From the NCBI GenBank assembly GCA_028281825.1, contig JANQJC010000016.1, positions 1 to 64,000 of the forward strand: a DNA stretch of 64,000 bases. The letters are read 5' to 3'. The notes below the pieces were generated by a model. That model saw nothing but the letters and a program-made list of their open reading frames with translations. It made no database searches and had not been told where the DNA came from. The DNA is from Flavobacteriales bacterium (GTDB lineage Bacteria; Bacteroidota; Bacteroidia; JANQJC01). A program made the translations under genes and the position numbers. Positions 25,111 to 34,400 of the stretch are shown here, in pieces (the first letter of the stretch is position 1; every line of letters starts with the position of its first letter).

Positions 25111-25130
25111 CGTCCCCCTCAAGAGGGACG
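25111..25130. repeat. REP-like palindrome CGTCCC..GGGACG
   Basis: CGTCCCCCTCAAGAGGGACG forms a hairpin with outer CGTCC/GGACG and inner CTC/GAG pairs. It lies between glpD and the TlpA-like gene on the same transcript and could shape mRNA processing. No T-run follows. Confidence 0.55.
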
Positions 25131-25171
25131 ATATTCCAAAAGTACTGAATGCTCTTCAGAGAGAGGGTGTA

Positions 25172-26788
25172 CTAAACAAACGCTAGCACTTCCTTGTACT
25201 CTTTGTCAAACTCAGCAAGTTGTTTTTGCCTTTCTGTATCGTCCCAGCCCAATAATTGGGCAAATGCTTCAGCAAAGATAGGAAGCTCAGCTTCCACATC
25301 CTGTATCTTGAAGTATAACCTTCCGGTTCTTCTTATCATGAAATCGCACAAATTTCCTGCCATTTCATAGTTTACAACATACCACGCTTCAGCAACATCA
25401 ATCACGGTCTCTTTGTTCTCAGCTTGCTGGTAGATTTCATAAGCGCGTTTGATGATAACATCAGTATTACTGCCGTAGCGTCTAACCAGTGCAGCGATTT
25501 TCTTAGGGTTATTGCAAACCTGCTTGGCTTCATCAATCTTATTGTCAGTATATTCAGCAATCATTTTCCTCGATTGGAAATCACCACCCTCTAGTTTAAT
25601 CTTGTCGGTAATACAGCTCTTACCTGAAACCAAATCAACCACTCTTTCAGCCATCTTACGATAGCCCGTAAGCTTACCGCCAGCAATGGAAATCAAGCCT
25701 GACTCTGAAATGAATATCTCGTCCTTTCTAGATAACTCAGATGGTGATTTTCCATCTTCATGTATCAACGGCCTTAGCCCACACCAAGATGAAATCACGT
25801 CACTTTCTTCTAGCGGCTCAATTTTGAAAAGCCTGTTCACAGCTGCAAGAAGGTAGTTGACATCATCCTTTGTCACTTTTGGTCTCTCTAATTGTTTTTT
25901 GTAATTGGTGTCGGTAGTTCCAATATAGGTTTGCCCTTCACGCGGGATGGTAAAAATCATCCGTCCATCACCCACATCAAAATACATGGCATTTTGAATG
26001 GGGAATTTTTCATGGGGTACTACCAAATGCACCCCCTTGGTATGATGTAAGCGCTTCCCCTCTAGTGAGTTGTCTTTCTCTCTGAGAGTATCTACCCATG
26101 GGCCAGCTGCATTCACTATCTTTTTGGCTTTTATTTCCATCTTGGTGCCACCCGTCAGGTCTTCGGCCATCACCGCAGTTACTTTATTTCCGTCATACAC
26201 AAAGTTTTTAGCTTCCATGTAGTTTAGGCATAACGCTCCTTTTGAGGCGGCTGTTTTCATTACCTCTACGGTAAGCCGTGCGTCATCAGTTCTGTACTCT
26301 GTGTATGTAGCACTGCCAATAAGCTCGTCTTCCTTCAAAAGAGGCTCTAACTTCATCGTTTCCTCTTTCTTGAACATTTTTCTGCGCTCCTTGCGTTTTA
26401 CCCCAGCCAGCCAATCATAAACATAAATACCAAACGAGGAAGAATACCATCCCAATGAACCGCCCTTGATAACAGGCAACACCATTTTCTCAGGGATTAC
26501 CAGATGAGGGGCGTTACGGTATACAATTTCTCTCTCTTTGCCGACTTCACTCACCAGTTTAAATTCAAATTGCTTGAGGTAACGCAAGCCCCCATGTATC
26601 AATTTGGTAGAACGGCTGCTGGTGCCTGCAGCAAAATCCTGTTTTTCAATTAATGCAACTGAAAGTCCTCTGGTGGCTGCATCCAATGCAATGCCAGCTC
26701 CTGTAATACCCCCACCAATCACCAATAAGTCAAATTCGCTGGATGAAAGAAGGTCAATTGATTGAGGACGCTCTAAGGCTGAAAACAC
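25172..26788 (-). CDS. glpD: FAD-dependent glycerol-3-phosphate dehydrogenase
   Basis: A 538-residue membrane-associated flavoenzyme that oxidises glycerol-3-phosphate to dihydroxyacetone phosphate and passes electrons to quinone. The N-terminal FAD fold reads LLVIGGGITGAGIALDAATRGLSVALIEKQDFAAGTSSRSTKLIHGGLRYL in a single long signature, followed by the second motif TKGVHLVVPHEKFPI, MIFTIPREGQTYIGTTDT and SIAGGKLTGYRKMAERV, then the C-terminal helical GlpO-type domain. It starts with GTG, the only start giving the complete fold. No glpK or glpF is adjacent. Confidence 0.94.
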   Translation of the reverse strand: MFSALERPQSIDLLSSSEFDLLVIGGGITGAGIALDAATRGLSVALIEKQDFAAGTSSRSTKLIHGGLRYLKQFEFKLVSEVGKEREIVYRNAPHLVIPEKMVLPVIKGGSLGWYSSSFGIYVYDWLAGVKRKERRKMFKKEETMKLEPLLKEDELIGSATYTEYRTDDARLTVEVMKTAASKGALCLNYMEAKNFVYDGNKVTAVMAEDLTGGTKMEIKAKKIVNAAGPWVDTLREKDNSLEGKRLHHTKGVHLVVPHEKFPIQNAMYFDVGDGRMIFTIPREGQTYIGTTDTNYKKQLERPKVTKDDVNYLLAAVNRLFKIEPLEESDVISSWCGLRPLIHEDGKSPSELSRKDEIFISESGLISIAGGKLTGYRKMAERVVDLVSGKSCITDKIKLEGGDFQSRKMIAEYTDNKIDEAKQVCNNPKKIAALVRRYGSNTDVIIKRAYEIYQQAENKETVIDVAEAWYVVNYEMAGNLCDFMIRRTGRLYFKIQDVEAELPIFAEAFAQLLGWDDTERQKQLAEFDKEYKEVLAFV

Positions 26789-26877
26789 GGCAGTAAATAT
26801 CTTGGCTATGATTTGAGGCTACGAAATAAGGAATATTTGCCCAAATGGCGTAAGGAAAAGAGAGGATGAATAGTGAT

Positions 26878-27936
26878 TTAGGCCTCTTTTTTAGATGAAG
26901 TAGCCAATATCTTCTTTAAGTTGGGCCTCAAGCGACTCTTGTATATGTTGTTTTCTTTTTTCAAATTGCCTTTCCTGCGAGCTACTTGCTCTTCTTTAGG
27001 CAAGTGTATTATTTCCTGGCACTCAGGGGTGCAGCATCCTTCATATTTTTCAGAGCAACTCGGGCATTGTATAAAAAGTAAATGGCATTCAGCATTAGCG
27101 CAGTTGGTATGTGTATCGCAAGGCTCACCACATTGGTGGCAGGTGCTGATGATATCATCAGTAATGCGCTCACCTAAACGCTCATCAAACACAAAGTTCT
27201 TGCCTATATATTTTGACTCCAGTCCTTTCTCCTTTATCTGCTGGGCATAGGAAATGATACCACCGTGCAATTGGTTAACATCCGTGAAGCCATTGTGTTT
27301 CATCCATGCGCTGGCTTTCTCACAGCGTATACCGCCCGTGCAATACATTAAAACCTTATTGTCTTTTTTGTTGTCAAGAATTTTAACGACCTCCTGAAGC
27401 TCCTCTTTAAACGTGTCCACTTCAGGGCATATCGCACCAACAAAATGACCGACTTCACTCTCATAGTAGTTACGCATATCCACCACAATTGTATTTGGGT
27501 CTTCCAGCGCAGCGTTGAATTCTTCGGCAGAGAGGTGATTGCCCACATTAGTGACATCAAATGTATCGTCGTTGAGACCATCAGCCACGATTTTCTCACG
27601 GACCTTGATAGTGAGTTTGTAGAATGACTTGCCATCATCTTCTAACGCCATCTTCAAGGGCATATTTTGCAGATAGGTGATATTTTCCATTACAGCAATA
27701 AAGGCATCCCAATTATCTTCAGGAACACTCATCTGGGCATTGATGCCTTCGCGGGCCACATATATCCTGCCGAAGCAGTTTAGCTTGGCCAGCTCATAAT
27801 ATAAATGGTCACGGAAAAAAGCAGGGTTTTGGATAATAACATATCGGTAGAATGAAACCGTTGTGCGTTTGAACGGTTCTTCCATCAACTTCTTGCGAGC
27901 TTCTTCCTTGCTCAATTTATTATACAGGGTAATCAT
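26878..27936 (-). CDS. trhO: tRNA uridine(34) hydroxylase (rhodanese-like)
   Basis: A 352-residue TrhO/YceA protein, which introduces the 5-hydroxyl on wobble uridine of tRNA in an oxygen-dependent way. The order is the N-terminal acylphosphatase-like part ([16 protein letters not shown]), a rhodanese domain with [15 protein letters not shown] and the active loop CTGGIRC (Cys199, Cys205), then the cysteine-rich C-terminal part ([27 protein letters not shown]). Length matches the longer family members. It precedes glpD on the same strand with an 89-bp gap. Confidence 0.93.
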   Translation of the reverse strand: MITLYNKLSKEEARKKLMEEPFKRTTVSFYRYVIIQNPAFFRDHLYYELAKLNCFGRIYVAREGINAQMSVPEDNWDAFIAVMENITYLQNMPLKMALEDDGKSFYKLTIKVREKIVADGLNDDTFDVTNVGNHLSAEEFNAALEDPNTIVVDMRNYYESEVGHFVGAICPEVDTFKEELQEVVKILDNKKDNKVLMYCTGGIRCEKASAWMKHNGFTDVNQLHGGIISYAQQIKEKGLESKYIGKNFVFDERLGERITDDIISTCHQCGEPCDTHTNCANAECHLLFIQCPSCSEKYEGCCTPECQEIIHLPKEEQVARRKGNLKKENNIYKSRLRPNLKKILATSSKKEA

Positions 27937-27996
27937 ACTTTTCAGAAAAGAGGTGTAAATTTAGGGAAATCCAGTTTATTCAACCACTGACATTGG

Positions 27997-29397
27997 TCAG
28001 TATTCGGTAGACTGCGGGGTCCAGTTAGCGAATGTTGCCCAGTTATCACTACCGAAGGCTCCCTTGTATGACACTTGTTGAATAAATGGATCTTGAAGAT
28101 TTCCATAACTATAATCCGTTCCAGACAATAAAGGAGAACCGCTTTGAGGTAAAAAGCTTGGCCCCTCAAGACTAAAAGGATTACTTAGCAATACATCACC
28201 GTTCAAGTTTAGTACAGTATTGGCATATGCAGTCGTATTGTACCATGCGGCTAGGTCGAAACTGCTACTTTGGTCAACTACAAAATCCAACGGGCAGCCA
28301 GCCAGCACACTGGTTCTCACTTGCAGGAAATCATTGGCTGCGTGGGTTTCAGTAATCATGCCACTAAGCTCCATACCAACGGGGAAACCAACAATTACAG
28401 AATTATACAATCGATGCTGCGTATTATTTTTGAATGAAAGACCTGCATTATACCCTGATGATGGCACAGTGCTTAACTCCGTTTTTGGGCCAATCAAAGT
28501 GACATTGGTAAATGATGGATTGGTGAATGGAGGCAGGTTACTCGTTCCATCATCATTATCCGATTCAATGCCGTTGGCGTTATCATACACATTGGCATTC
28601 GGGTCTCTCAAACCTACAGCGAATTGAACTACACCGTGAAAGGCATAATTACAATCAAAGTCATCATCTAATGGCCTGTATGATATCAAATGACCACTAC
28701 TATTAAGGCCTCCCAGCCAAAGAAAAGAGTCATCACCAGAGTACGAGGCTTGCACAAAATCACAAACCGTTTGTTTTCCAACACCTGCTAGCGTAAGTGC
28801 GCCTAATTCCTGGTCGGTGCCAGTAACATGTCCGGCATATTCAATTCGTATGTTTCTTAAAAAGCCTGAACTTTCCTCAGGTTCCATTCCTCCGAACTCG
28901 GTTCCTGGTATATTGTTTACCAATCCACCACTTCCTGCGTTAAGGTTGGTAGGTGCGTTTCCGCAAATAATGATACCCCCCCAATCACCTGGGCTGCGGC
29001 TTCCGGGGTCTTGGTCTGATGTGAATATAACAGGTGTTTCTGTTGTGCCTTCGGCCAGTATTTGTGCCCCTTTTTGAACAATTAAGGTCCCATTGCTTGC
29101 CTTTTCGCCAAATACAACCACTCCTGTATCAATGCGTAATTGGGCGCCGCTTCTCACATACACATTACCTCTCAATATATAGTAGTAATCCCTATACCAA
29201 ATGGTTGTATCGGTTATCTCACCTTCAACCAGGATGGAGCCTTTTTTATACTCACAAGTGCCATCGTCATAAGCTGCTTCTGGGTCGTAATTGGATGCCA
29301 AGGGATCTGTGCATCCATCCTTGTTTTCGTTTTTGGTACATGCTGCCAATAAAACAACTGCCAGAAATAAGGAAAATGGTAGGAGTCCTCTATTCAT
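27997..29397 (-). CDS. Beta-helix-like surface lipoprotein with calcium-type motif
   Basis: A 466-residue lipoprotein (signal MNRGLLPFSLFLAVVLLAAC, Cys20). The ATG at 29397 is preferred over one 14 codons upstream because it starts the signal peptide. Directly after the anchor is a CTDPLASNYDPEAAYDDGTC repeat, a Cys-bounded acidic motif common in secreted Bacteroidetes proteins and related to TSP3-like calcium loops. The remaining part has repeated short strands (RGNVYVRSGAQLRIDTG, TLIVQKGAQILAEG, GALTLAGVGKQTVCDFVQASYSGDD, NVTLIGPKTEL) that look like a right-handed parallel beta-helix. No enzyme motif seen. It is followed by no close partner except the PLC-like lipoprotein upstream on the same strand. 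Confidence 0.85.
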   Translation of the reverse strand: MNRGLLPFSLFLAVVLLAACTKNENKDGCTDPLASNYDPEAAYDDGTCEYKKGSILVEGEITDTTIWYRDYYYILRGNVYVRSGAQLRIDTGVVVFGEKASNGTLIVQKGAQILAEGTTETPVIFTSDQDPGSRSPGDWGGIIICGNAPTNLNAGSGGLVNNIPGTEFGGMEPEESSGFLRNIRIEYAGHVTGTDQELGALTLAGVGKQTVCDFVQASYSGDDSFLWLGGLNSSGHLISYRPLDDDFDCNYAFHGVVQFAVGLRDPNANVYDNANGIESDNDDGTSNLPPFTNPSFTNVTLIGPKTELSTVPSSGYNAGLSFKNNTQHRLYNSVIVGFPVGMELSGMITETHAANDFLQVRTSVLAGCPLDFVVDQSSSFDLAAWYNTTAYANTVLNLNGDVLLSNPFSLEGPSFLPQSGSPLLSGTDYSYGNLQDPFIQQVSYKGAFGSDNWATFANWTPQSTEY

Positions 29398-29470
29398 AGC
29401 TGTAAATATCGGAAGAATTTGGATAATCTTGTGATACAAGGAGCCTAGGTTAATCAGAAATTAACTGTAG

Positions 29471-30721
29471 TTAATTCTCACTTAAATCGCCCCAATGCGT
29501 ATAGTCTGCTCCGCTGATTGGGTTAATACGGAAGCGTTTCTCACCTTCAAATTCAACGTGATAATCAGTCCAATCTGAACTAGACGTATGGCGCGGGTCA
29601 GGTTTATAATAATCTGTAGAGACTATTTGGGCACCACTGGCAAATGCAGCATTCATGGTTGAATAGTCTCCTGTTCTAGCTTCATCGGTATCTGAGTCAG
29701 CCCTTGTTCTTACGATATATCCTTGCTCCACAAGGTTATTTATTTCTGCTTGATCTCCTTTGGAGTTGTTCTTTATCACAAAGGCGGCTTCAGGCTCGCC
29801 TGGGCTTGAATATACAAACATAGCCCTGCCTTGTAGTGACGGGTGGCCGCTCTTGTAATGTGATACTGCAGCACCTTCCATTACAAGTAGAAATTTACCT
29901 CTTGATTCGCCCAATGTGGGCCAGCCATCTGTTAAGATAGCTTCTTCCAACGTAAAGTAAGTGCCTCTCACTTCATCAGGTGTGATTACCCGGTCAAGAT
30001 TATTTCCAAAAACTGACTTGATTTCAGCATCGAGGGCATCGGCAGCTGCTGCATCAAAAGGGATTGCCTCAGTTAAATCAAACTGAGTGAGTACATCGGC
30101 CACGGTACTCGTTTTGCTCTCAATCAGTATGATAAAGGGAATATGTTTGGGATGCGCATCCGACCAGTTTTTTAGTTCGGTTAAAGCGCTCACGAAAGTA
30201 TAGTGATGTGTTTGGTAGTCAAAATCGGGGATGTGAAGTACTTTAAAACCTGGTTGTTGAAGCTCTGCGATACCTGATTCTGCACTTTCGCCAACTAAAG
30301 GTAGGCCCTTGCGTTCGTAGTACTGGCCACCCTGAGGGTCATTATAAATGTCTATTTCCATGCTTCTGATGTTATAGTCATTCAACTGCACTGGAAAACT
30401 TTCGTGTGTGTAATCCCATCCATCAGGGTTGTATTGTGCAGGTAACAGAAAGGAAATGCCTTGAACAAAATCATAAATGGGCTGATAAGTTTTGGTGCGA
30501 TAGCTGTTGTGGCTACCAATCATTTGTAGTTGATTGATTTTGAGCAAGTTGGTGGAGTCAAATGTTGCGGGTGGAGGCTCAGGAATGCTGTCATTTAATG
30601 TGTCCTGCAGGTCGCACACATTAGGGACTGCTGGTGTAAGGCTAGGGTCTTTTTTGCATGAGGTGATTGCAATAAGGCCTGCGAAGGCAATAACACTCAG
30701 GTGACTAATAGAAAAGCGCAT
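29471..30721 (-). CDS. PI-PLC-like lipoprotein (Ca2+-dependent phosphodiesterase family)
   Basis: A 416-residue lipoprotein (IAITSC, Cys22, then KKDPS). Residues ~60-400 form a TIM-barrel of the phosphatidylinositol-specific PLC1-like family: catalytic His71 in QMIGSHNSYRTK, the metal-binding SMEIDIYND, the second His in KVLHIPDFDYQTHHYTF, PFIILIESK, FLLVMEGAA and the late ADSDTDEARTGDYSTMNAAFASGAQIVSTDYY. It should cleave phosphodiester-linked lipid headgroups or a similar substrate at the cell surface. It is followed after 73 bp by the beta-helix lipoprotein in the same direction, so the two may be co-transcribed. Confidence 0.87.
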   Translation of the reverse strand: MRFSISHLSVIAFAGLIAITSCKKDPSLTPAVPNVCDLQDTLNDSIPEPPPATFDSTNLLKINQLQMIGSHNSYRTKTYQPIYDFVQGISFLLPAQYNPDGWDYTHESFPVQLNDYNIRSMEIDIYNDPQGGQYYERKGLPLVGESAESGIAELQQPGFKVLHIPDFDYQTHHYTFVSALTELKNWSDAHPKHIPFIILIESKTSTVADVLTQFDLTEAIPFDAAAADALDAEIKSVFGNNLDRVITPDEVRGTYFTLEEAILTDGWPTLGESRGKFLLVMEGAAVSHYKSGHPSLQGRAMFVYSSPGEPEAAFVIKNNSKGDQAEINNLVEQGYIVRTRADSDTDEARTGDYSTMNAAFASGAQIVSTDYYKPDPRHTSSSDWTDYHVEFEGEKRFRINPISGADYTHWGDLSEN

Positions 30722-30793
30722 ATGTTTCGTTTAAAGGGCCTTGAATTTACAAAAAACACTTAACATTAAGTTAACATAATGATAATAAGTTGC

Positions 30794-30847
30794 TTCTTCA
30801 GATATATATTGAAGGGAATAGGGGTAAAAGCTCCGTTTGCTGAAGAA
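30794..30847. promoter_or_regulatory. Widely spaced inverted repeat between PLC and hydroxylase genes
   Basis: TTCTTCAG (30794-30801) and CTGAAGAA (30840-30847) are perfect inverted copies 38 nt apart in the 194-bp divergent region. They could be paired half-sites for a regulator. No exact TAnnTTTG box is seen. Confidence 0.3.
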
Positions 30848-30915
30848 AGCGTGTAGTTGATTGAATAAATTTCAATCTGTCCTGCTTCTAAAGGTATTTG
30901 CAGTAAAATCAAAAA

Positions 30916-31746
30916 ATGCAAGGTATGGAAGCAATATTTTCAATAGATAGCTATATAGGAAAGGGTATAGCACTATACAGTTTACAAGCCATTCGTTACC
31001 TCTTGTTTGCTGGAGCCGCATGGCTGCTTTTTTATCGCATTTATAAAAGCCAATGGCTTCATAAAAAAATACAGGAGCGTTTTCCAAAGCCAAAAGCGGT
31101 CCTTACAGAAATCAAATACTCTTTCTTATCACTGGTAATATTTTCATTCACTGGTATAGGGGTTTATTGGGCTACTGAGATGGGATGGACACAGGTGTAT
31201 CCTGAAGCAGGTCAATATGGTTGGCTTTATTATGGAGTAAGTATCATATTGTGCATTGTATTGCATGACACCTATTTCTACTGGACACACAGGCTCATGC
31301 ATGTAAAATGGATATTCCCATACGTACATAAAGTGCATCACTATTCTCATAATCCATCGCCCTGGGCTGCCTTTTCATTTCATCCCCTAGAGGCTATAAT
31401 TGAAGCAGGGATTTTACCGCTAATTGTACTCATAATGCCAGTGCATATATCTGCGCTACTTATCTTTTTACTTTACATGACGGCCATGAATGTAATGGGC
31501 CATTTAGGTTTTGAGTTGTTCCCAAAGGGGTTCGTAAGGCATTGGCTTGGGGGGTGGTACAATACTTCAACCCACCACAATATGCACCATAGGTTTACCA
31601 AGTGCAACTATGGCTTATACTTTAACCTATGGGACAGGGTAATGGGAACCAACCATGCCAAGTACCACGAGACGTTTGAAAACGTCGCCTCAAAAGAAAG
31701 GGAAAAAGCTGCAGAAGTAACTCCTAGTCCAGTAAGAAGCGAATGA
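30916..31746 (+). CDS. Sterol desaturase/fatty acid hydroxylase-family membrane protein
   Basis: A 276-residue integral membrane di-iron protein with four hydrophobic segments (about 18-42, 64-85, 100-120, 168-190). All histidine boxes are there: HDTYFYWTHRLMH, HKVHHYSHNPSPWAAFSFHP and THHNMHHRF. The family hydroxylates or desaturates lipids with oxygen. The substrate is unknown; carotenoid or fatty-acyl substrates are both possible. Its 3' end overlaps the CBS-domain gene on the other strand by 23 bp. Confidence 0.9.
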   Translation: MQGMEAIFSIDSYIGKGIALYSLQAIRYLLFAGAAWLLFYRIYKSQWLHKKIQERFPKPKAVLTEIKYSFLSLVIFSFTGIGVYWATEMGWTQVYPEAGQYGWLYYGVSIILCIVLHDTYFYWTHRLMHVKWIFPYVHKVHHYSHNPSPWAAFSFHPLEAIIEAGILPLIVLIMPVHISALLIFLLYMTAMNVMGHLGFELFPKGFVRHWLGGWYNTSTHHNMHHRFTKCNYGLYFNLWDRVMGTNHAKYHETFENVASKEREKAAEVTPSPVRSE

Positions 31747-32152
31747 GGTCGTAAGTAGTGATGATGCCTTTTAACTCGCCGTTTTCTGTTACTGGTATCG
31801 CATGAAACATGTTTAACTCGAATAGGTCGGCTGCTTTTCTCAGCGTGTCAGTTGGCGCTACTGAAGCGGGGTTTTTAGTCATAATTTCACCCACTTCAAG
31901 GCTATCATAAATCACATTATTGATGCCTTCATTGTCAAAGGCTTCACCAGCTTCATACAAGGTAGCTCCCATGCTCAATCTCAGGAAATCAGTCATACTT
32001 ATTATGCCTACCAAATTATTTCCATCAACTACAGGTAAGTGATGTAGCCTATGGCTTTCCAGCTTTTCTTTCACAGTTTTTAGGGTGTCTTTAGGGCCAA
32101 CTGTTACCAGTTTGGTACTCATTATTTCTGAGATCACAGTATTGGATTTCAT
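31724..32152 (-). CDS. Tandem CBS-domain protein
   Basis: A 142-residue protein made of two CBS motifs: ISEIMSTKLVTVGPKDTLKTVKEKLESHRLHHLPVVDGNNLVGIISMTDF and VGEIMTKNPASVAPTDTLRKAADLFELNMFHAIPVTENGELKGIITTYDLIRFL. Such pairs bind adenine nucleotides and regulate partner proteins. No fused effector domain. It overlaps the hydroxylase gene tail to tail by 23 bp, leaving no room for separate terminators. Confidence 0.9.
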   Translation of the reverse strand: MKSNTVISEIMSTKLVTVGPKDTLKTVKEKLESHRLHHLPVVDGNNLVGIISMTDFLRLSMGATLYEAGEAFDNEGINNVIYDSLEVGEIMTKNPASVAPTDTLRKAADLFELNMFHAIPVTENGELKGIITTYDLIRFLLD

Positions 32153-32234
32153 GATTATAAGGTTTTGATATTTAATACGTTACGAAGTAAGAGCTTTAAA
32201 GCAAGCCAAAGAATGACTTGTGTCATCTAAGCGT

Positions 32235-32264
32235 AAAAAAAGCCCACCTATTTGGGTGAGCTTT
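32235..32264 (-). terminator. Intrinsic terminator of the T9SS cargo gene
   Basis: On the reverse strand, AAAGCTCACC pairs with GGTGGGCTTT through one mismatch, followed by T7. It lies 24 bp after the stop codon at 32288. Confidence 0.8.
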
Positions 32265-32287
32265 CTCAACTTTATACTTTATTCTTC

Positions 32288-33340
32288 TTACTTGGTGACT
32301 TGCAATTTACCCGACTTGACCTTTTCATTTCTTAAGAAAACTTCATACAAATAAATACCATTATCCAGGTGGCTTATTGGTATGCGCTTTCCTGGATTAA
32401 AGGTGGTAGTATAAACCAGTTTTCCTATCGCATCATAAATCATCAAGCTATAATTATTGCCTGGGCTTGGGGCGCTTATTGTAATGAAATCACTGGCAGG
32501 GTTAGGATAGGCAACTATATTGTCATTTTCCACTTCATCAGTTGAGATAGTAACTGAAGGAGGGATTAACGACCAGGTGAAATTCTTTGGATTGCCCAAT
32601 GTATCAAAACTCAACTCGGCAACATTTAGCTTAGTTTCAAGGGCCAACCATGAGTAGGAAACACTAGTATCTCTTGTAACACTAAAAGTAGTCCACGAGC
32701 CGAAAGGTGGCGGAAATAGACGTATTAAAAGAGAATCATAAGAGTGTTCTACATGCTTTTGCCTTAAACAGTTGTAAGTGCCCACTGGGGTTGTTATGGT
32801 TCCCCAGGCATCAACTGTATCATAAACTGTCCCCTCATGAAAAAGCCAAACTGCATCTACACTAAAACTTGATCCGTCAGCTTGTGCATCAAAGGCATAA
32901 AAATCGGTATGAGTATCTCCGTAGGTCTTAGGGAAATTATGAAGCAAAAGAGTAGGGTTAAATATAGTCAAGATGTTATCTCCATTCATCAATAAGTCTC
33001 CTGCTGCACCATCAGTATACAAGCTGTTTGAGTTGGACGACATAAATATGTAAGCAGTATTATCATTGGTGTATGCCAGGTCCGAGTTAGGAAAATCTGA
33101 AGCATACGGCGTAGAGGCAACAGTTACCACAGTAGTTGTAGGGCTATTGTGCACCGTATTATTCAAAAAAGTCCAGCTTTGGTTGGGGCCAGATGGCCCA
33201 GGTTGATGACTGGTCAGTGTGTCCTGTGCACGTGGGATTACATCATTTAGTTGCGGCATGTGTGCTGCTGTGATAGTAATCTGGCATAACGCGGATAAAC
33301 TAAACGATAAAGCCAGTAAAAGTGTAAAGGTGCGTTTCAT
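32288..33340 (-). CDS. T9SS type A cargo protein of unknown function
   Basis: A 350-residue secreted protein from the ATG at 33340 (MKRTFTLLLALSFSLSALCQ signal); an upstream ATG adds seven residues before the signal and is less likely. The mid part is strand-rich, with WLFHEGTVYDTVDAWGTITTPVGTYNCLRQK, a lipocalin-like or beta-sandwich pattern without known motif. The last ~75 residues are a sorting domain: AYPNPASDFITISA, YSLMIYDAIGKLVYTTTFNPGKRIPISHLDNGIYLYEV and a closing KSGKLQVTK. It is therefore exported across the outer membrane by T9SS. It has its own terminator. Confidence 0.87.
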   Translation of the reverse strand: MKRTFTLLLALSFSLSALCQITITAAHMPQLNDVIPRAQDTLTSHQPGPSGPNQSWTFLNNTVHNSPTTTVVTVASTPYASDFPNSDLAYTNDNTAYIFMSSNSNSLYTDGAAGDLLMNGDNILTIFNPTLLLHNFPKTYGDTHTDFYAFDAQADGSSFSVDAVWLFHEGTVYDTVDAWGTITTPVGTYNCLRQKHVEHSYDSLLIRLFPPPFGSWTTFSVTRDTSVSYSWLALETKLNVAELSFDTLGNPKNFTWSLIPPSVTISTDEVENDNIVAYPNPASDFITISAPSPGNNYSLMIYDAIGKLVYTTTFNPGKRIPISHLDNGIYLYEVFLRNEKVKSGKLQVTK

Positions 33341-33476
33341 AATATTAGTTTGGTTAGGCAACTAAAATAGGGATTATTTGATTTAGTACTAAGGATGGCG
33401 GGAATGAAACAATGCCCTGAAAGTTAAAAGATTAAATCATCTATCAAAATAAATCACTTATCGAACCTTTTCAATG

Positions 33477-33507
33477 TTTCATCGTATATCCCGAATATAT
33501 AATGAAA
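33477..33507. promoter_or_regulatory. Dyad operator upstream of the ArsR-family gene
   Basis: TTTCAT (33477-33482) and ATGAAA (33502-33507) enclose TATAT (33485-33489) and ATATA (33495-33499). The dyad ends 4 bp before the ATG, which fits autorepression by the ArsR-type protein. Confidence 0.5.
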
Positions 33508-33511
33508 TATT

Positions 33512-33922
33512 ATGGCTTACAGTAAGAAAGATGAGTTTAGTCAAGTAGATGTGCAAGTAGCAGGATTTGCCAAGTCTATGGCGCATCCAGCTCGAATTGC
33601 CATATTAAAACTACTGGCTGAAAAAACTACAAGCACCTGCGGTGAAATAGTGGATAGGCTTCCTTTATCCCAGGCTTCCGTTTCCCGTCATTTGGATGAA
33701 CTAAAGATTGCCGGTTTAGTGATTGGCAAGCCTGAAGGTACCAAAATTTGTTATAGCGTGCATCAGGAAAACTGCAAAAAAGCAATGGACTTCTTTGGCG
33801 CAGTTTTCAGGTTGTCCAAACCTGAGTCAGATAGGGTAGATACGCCTTCCATTGCTGATGTGCTCATGTCAGGGCATAAGTACCGCGCCAACGAGGGAGT
33901 ATCATATAGCAAGAGGTGGTAG
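33512..33922 (+). CDS. ArsR-family HTH regulator
   Basis: A 136-residue protein with a complete ArsR winged helix: AKSMAHPARIAILKLLAEKTTSTCGEIVDRLPLSQASVSRHLDELKIAGLVIGKPEGTKICYSV, extended by ~45 C-terminal residues (MDFFGAVFRLSK...). Cysteines occur in TSTCGEI, KICYSV and ENCKKAM; the first lies near the position of the ArsR metal motif but the CxC is missing. It stands alone on its strand and ends 5 bp before the end of the HxlR gene. Target unknown apart from the dyad at its own start. Confidence 0.87.
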   Translation: MAYSKKDEFSQVDVQVAGFAKSMAHPARIAILKLLAEKTTSTCGEIVDRLPLSQASVSRHLDELKIAGLVIGKPEGTKICYSVHQENCKKAMDFFGAVFRLSKPESDRVDTPSIADVLMSGHKYRANEGVSYSKRW

Positions 33923-33927
33923 TGCCA

Positions 33928-34284
33928 TCATTTTTTGTTATCTGAATTCACTTCAAATTCCTCCATTAGTTCTATTCCGTAATTTCTTATCGTATCTATA
34001 ATTTTAATAGAACGCATGCCGCGTTTGGTTATGGAATATTCCACTTTTGGTGGTACAACGGCATATACTTTTCTGTTTATAAAGCCTTCTTCTTCCAACT
34101 CTCTTAGTTGAGATGTGAGCATTTTATGAGTGATATGGGGGATATCTTTCTTTAATTCTCCATAACGCATTATCCGGTCTTTTAATCGCCAAAGAATTGG
34201 CATTTTCCAGGTTCCACCAATTCTGTCCATCGCAAATTCTACAGGGTTGTAGTATAGCTTTTTCTTGTACAAAAACTCAGGCAT
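33928..34284 (-). CDS. HxlR-family transcriptional regulator
   Basis: A 118-residue winged-helix protein of the HxlR/YodB type: PVEFAMDRIGGTWKMPILWRLKDRIMRYGELKKDIPHITHKMLTSQLRELEEEGFINRKVYAVVPPKVEYSITKRG. The YodB/QorR type regulatory Cys near the N-terminus is absent (FLYKKKLYYNPVEF instead), and the whole protein contains no Cys, so it does not sense by thiol chemistry. Divergent from the DJ-1/bestrophin operon across a 116-bp region that contains a dyad. It is almost certainly the regulator of that operon. Confidence 0.9.
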   Translation of the reverse strand: MPEFLYKKKLYYNPVEFAMDRIGGTWKMPILWRLKDRIMRYGELKKDIPHITHKMLTSQLRELEEEGFINRKVYAVVPPKVEYSITKRGMRSIKIIDTIRNYGIELMEEFEVNSDNKK

Positions 34285-34305
34285 TTTTTAACTATTTGAT
34301 AATCA

Positions 34306-34329
34306 GTATACTTTCTAAAAAGTGTGTAT
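34306..34329. promoter_or_regulatory. Candidate HxlR operator
   Basis: ACTTT-CTAA-AAAGT (34310-34323) is a perfect 5-4-5 dyad, flanked by GTAT on the left (34306-34309) and GTGTAT on the right. HxlR-family operators commonly have this form of dyad. It is 72 bp upstream of the DJ-1-like start codon and 22 bp upstream of hxlR. A GAAATTTG at 34373-34380 is the nearest -7-like box on the plus strand. Confidence 0.5.
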
Positions 34330-34400
34330 GGGTTATTTAGGTAAGTATATTGCCAAAGGTAGTATGATTATTGAAATTTGTCAAATCAAAAAACAAAAAA

